Below are positions 6,058-6,924 of a DNA stretch of 6,924 nt, one piece after another. Made by a program: the position numbers and the translations under genes. The notes beneath the pieces are model-generated. The model searched no databases. It was not told the DNA's origin and worked only from the letters and a program-made list of their open reading frames with translations. The stretch comes from Pedobacter sp. UBA2067. Its GTDB lineage: Bacteria; Bacteroidota; Bacteroidia; Sphingobacteriales; Sphingobacteriaceae. Every line of letters begins with the position of its first letter. Positions within the stretch are counted from its first letter, which is position 1. The stretch lies in NCBI GenBank assembly GCA_002333205.1, contig DDAD01000113.1, forward strand, positions 81,974-88,897, given 5' to 3'.

Positions 6058-6924
6058 CCTTCAGCAGGCATATTAAGCAAATACTCCTTAAACAGCGGGA
6101 AGTCTACAGCCATAGCCGTAGCTTGCCGCTGTTTGTCTTTCAATCCTTTTACCGCCTCGGGCACAACAATCTTGGAAGCAATAGCTGCCGGAAGTGCATC
6201 AGGGAACTTGCAGGGATGTGCCGTAGAGAGGAAGACACATACCGCATCCTGATCCTGATGTGACGCCTGATAGGCCTTTGTAGCCAGCCAGGCAATGGCC
6301 GTATGTGGACAAGCAATATAGCCATGCTGCGCCGACAGCTTTTCAATTGCTTCAATGGTCTCATCATCCGTAAAGCGGTATCCTTGAAGCACCTCTTTTA
6401 GTGCATTCAGATCACCTTTAAACAGTTCCATGATGCGTACCCAGTTGCTTGGTGCACCTACATCCATTGCGTTGGCGTAGGTCTGCACCGATGGTCTGGT
6501 TTCATAAACGCCAGTTTCTAAAAAGCGCGGTACTGTATCATTGATATTTGTTGCAGCAATAAACTGCACCACTGGCAGCCCCATCCGCTGCGCAAGCAAG
6601 CCGGCAGCGATGTTTCCGAAGTTGCCGCTAGGCACAGCAACAACCATCTTTTCAACGCCCTGTCTCCGCAACTGTGCATAAGCGTTGAAGTAATAGAAGG
6701 TCTGCGGAATAAGCCTGGCGATGTTTATGGAATTCGCGGAGGTTAGTCGCATCCGGGCGTTTAGTTCTGCATCTGCAAAAGCTTCCTTCACCAGGCGCTG
6801 GCAATCATCGAAGGTGCCGTCAATTTCCAGCACGTGGATGTTCTGACCGTTGGTGCATAACTGCAGCTCCTGGATGTCACTAACTTTACCTTTCGGAAAA
6901 AGGATGGTTACCCTGGTATTCGGC
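6054..6924 (-). CDS. thrC: Threonine synthase ThrC, C-terminal two thirds (5' end outside the window)
   Basis: PLP enzyme (EC 4.2.3.1) converting O-phosphohomoserine to threonine in the cytosol. The frame runs open from base 6923 down to TAA 6056-6054, about 289 residues of a family usually near 430, so roughly the first third, including the PLP lysine, lies beyond the window. Family signatures visible from the N-terminal side are VTILFPKGKVSDIQELQL, the GTFDDCQ motif, SANSINIARLIPQ, the glycine-rich phosphate-binding loop VPSGNFGN (6635-6612), FIAATNINDTVPRFL, and near the end STAHPCKFPDA. The frame is open across the GTG at 6833, so that codon is internal, not a start. Bacteroidota commonly carry thrC as the last gene of a thrABC cluster, which may lie to the right (not visible). 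It converges on metF with overlapping stops and no terminator hairpin with a T-run. Confidence 0.96.
   Translation of the reverse strand, partial: PNTRVTILFPKGKVSDIQELQLCTNGQNIHVLEIDGTFDDCQRLVKEAFADAELNARMRLTSANSINIARLIPQTFYYFNAYAQLRRQGVEKMVVAVPSGNFGNIAAGLLAQRMGLPVVQFIAATNINDTVPRFLETGVYETRPSVQTYANAMDVGAPSNWVRIMELFKGDLNALKEVLQGYRFTDDETIEAIEKLSAQHGYIACPHTAIAWLATKAYQASHQDQDAVCVFLSTAHPCKFPDALPAAIASKIVVPEAVKGLKDKQRQATAMAVDFPLFKEYLLNMPAEG

Noticed and set aside
6057..6069. Hairpin GCCT/AGGC as a terminator between metF and thrC
   Set aside because: Only 4 bp with no T-run on either strand. It lies inside the thrC coding end.

Overview
This window holds an ordinary Bacteroidota-type chromosomal segment built around a methionine/one-carbon operon. 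Four things point to Bacteroidota: the C-terminal domain of the large zinc-dependent metalloprotease family common in that phylum, a rhodanese-like secreted protein of a type I know from Bacteroidota, promoter candidates of the TTG/TAnnTTTG kind, and no clear Shine-Dalgarno sequences. Full-length fused MetH and moderate GC (judged by eye) would suit Sphingobacteriia or Chitinophagia. That finer placement is inference.

Layout, left to right. Bases 1-607 (+) are the 3' end of a zinc-dependent metalloprotease gene that starts outside the window. Directly abutting it tail to tail, 608-1060 (-) encodes a small exported rhodanese-like protein with a four-cysteine loop. A divergent intergenic region (1061-1224) carries candidate promoters for both directions. 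A SAM-I (S-box) riboswitch at about 1225-1332 is followed by a leader of about 90 nt and then metH (1425-5084, 1219 codons). metF (5104-6057) follows after 19 nt. The 3' two thirds of a threonine synthase gene, thrC, comes in on the minus strand (6054-6924) and its stop overlaps the metF stop by 4 nt.

How the genes work together. MetF reduces 5,10-methylene-THF to 5-methyl-THF. MetH uses that methyl group and cobalamin to turn homocysteine into methionine, which becomes SAM. SAM should bind the riboswitch and lower metH-metF expression, closing a feedback loop. ThrC acts on the competing homoserine branch. The rhodanese and the metalloprotease have no demonstrated link to this pathway.

I found no mobile element, CRISPR array, tRNA, rRNA or frameshifted gene, and nothing I would call a previously undescribed system. 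The points most worth a second look are the terminator-less region downstream of the riboswitch with its repeated octamer, the cysteine-rich rhodanese loop, and the two convergent gene junctions with no spacer.
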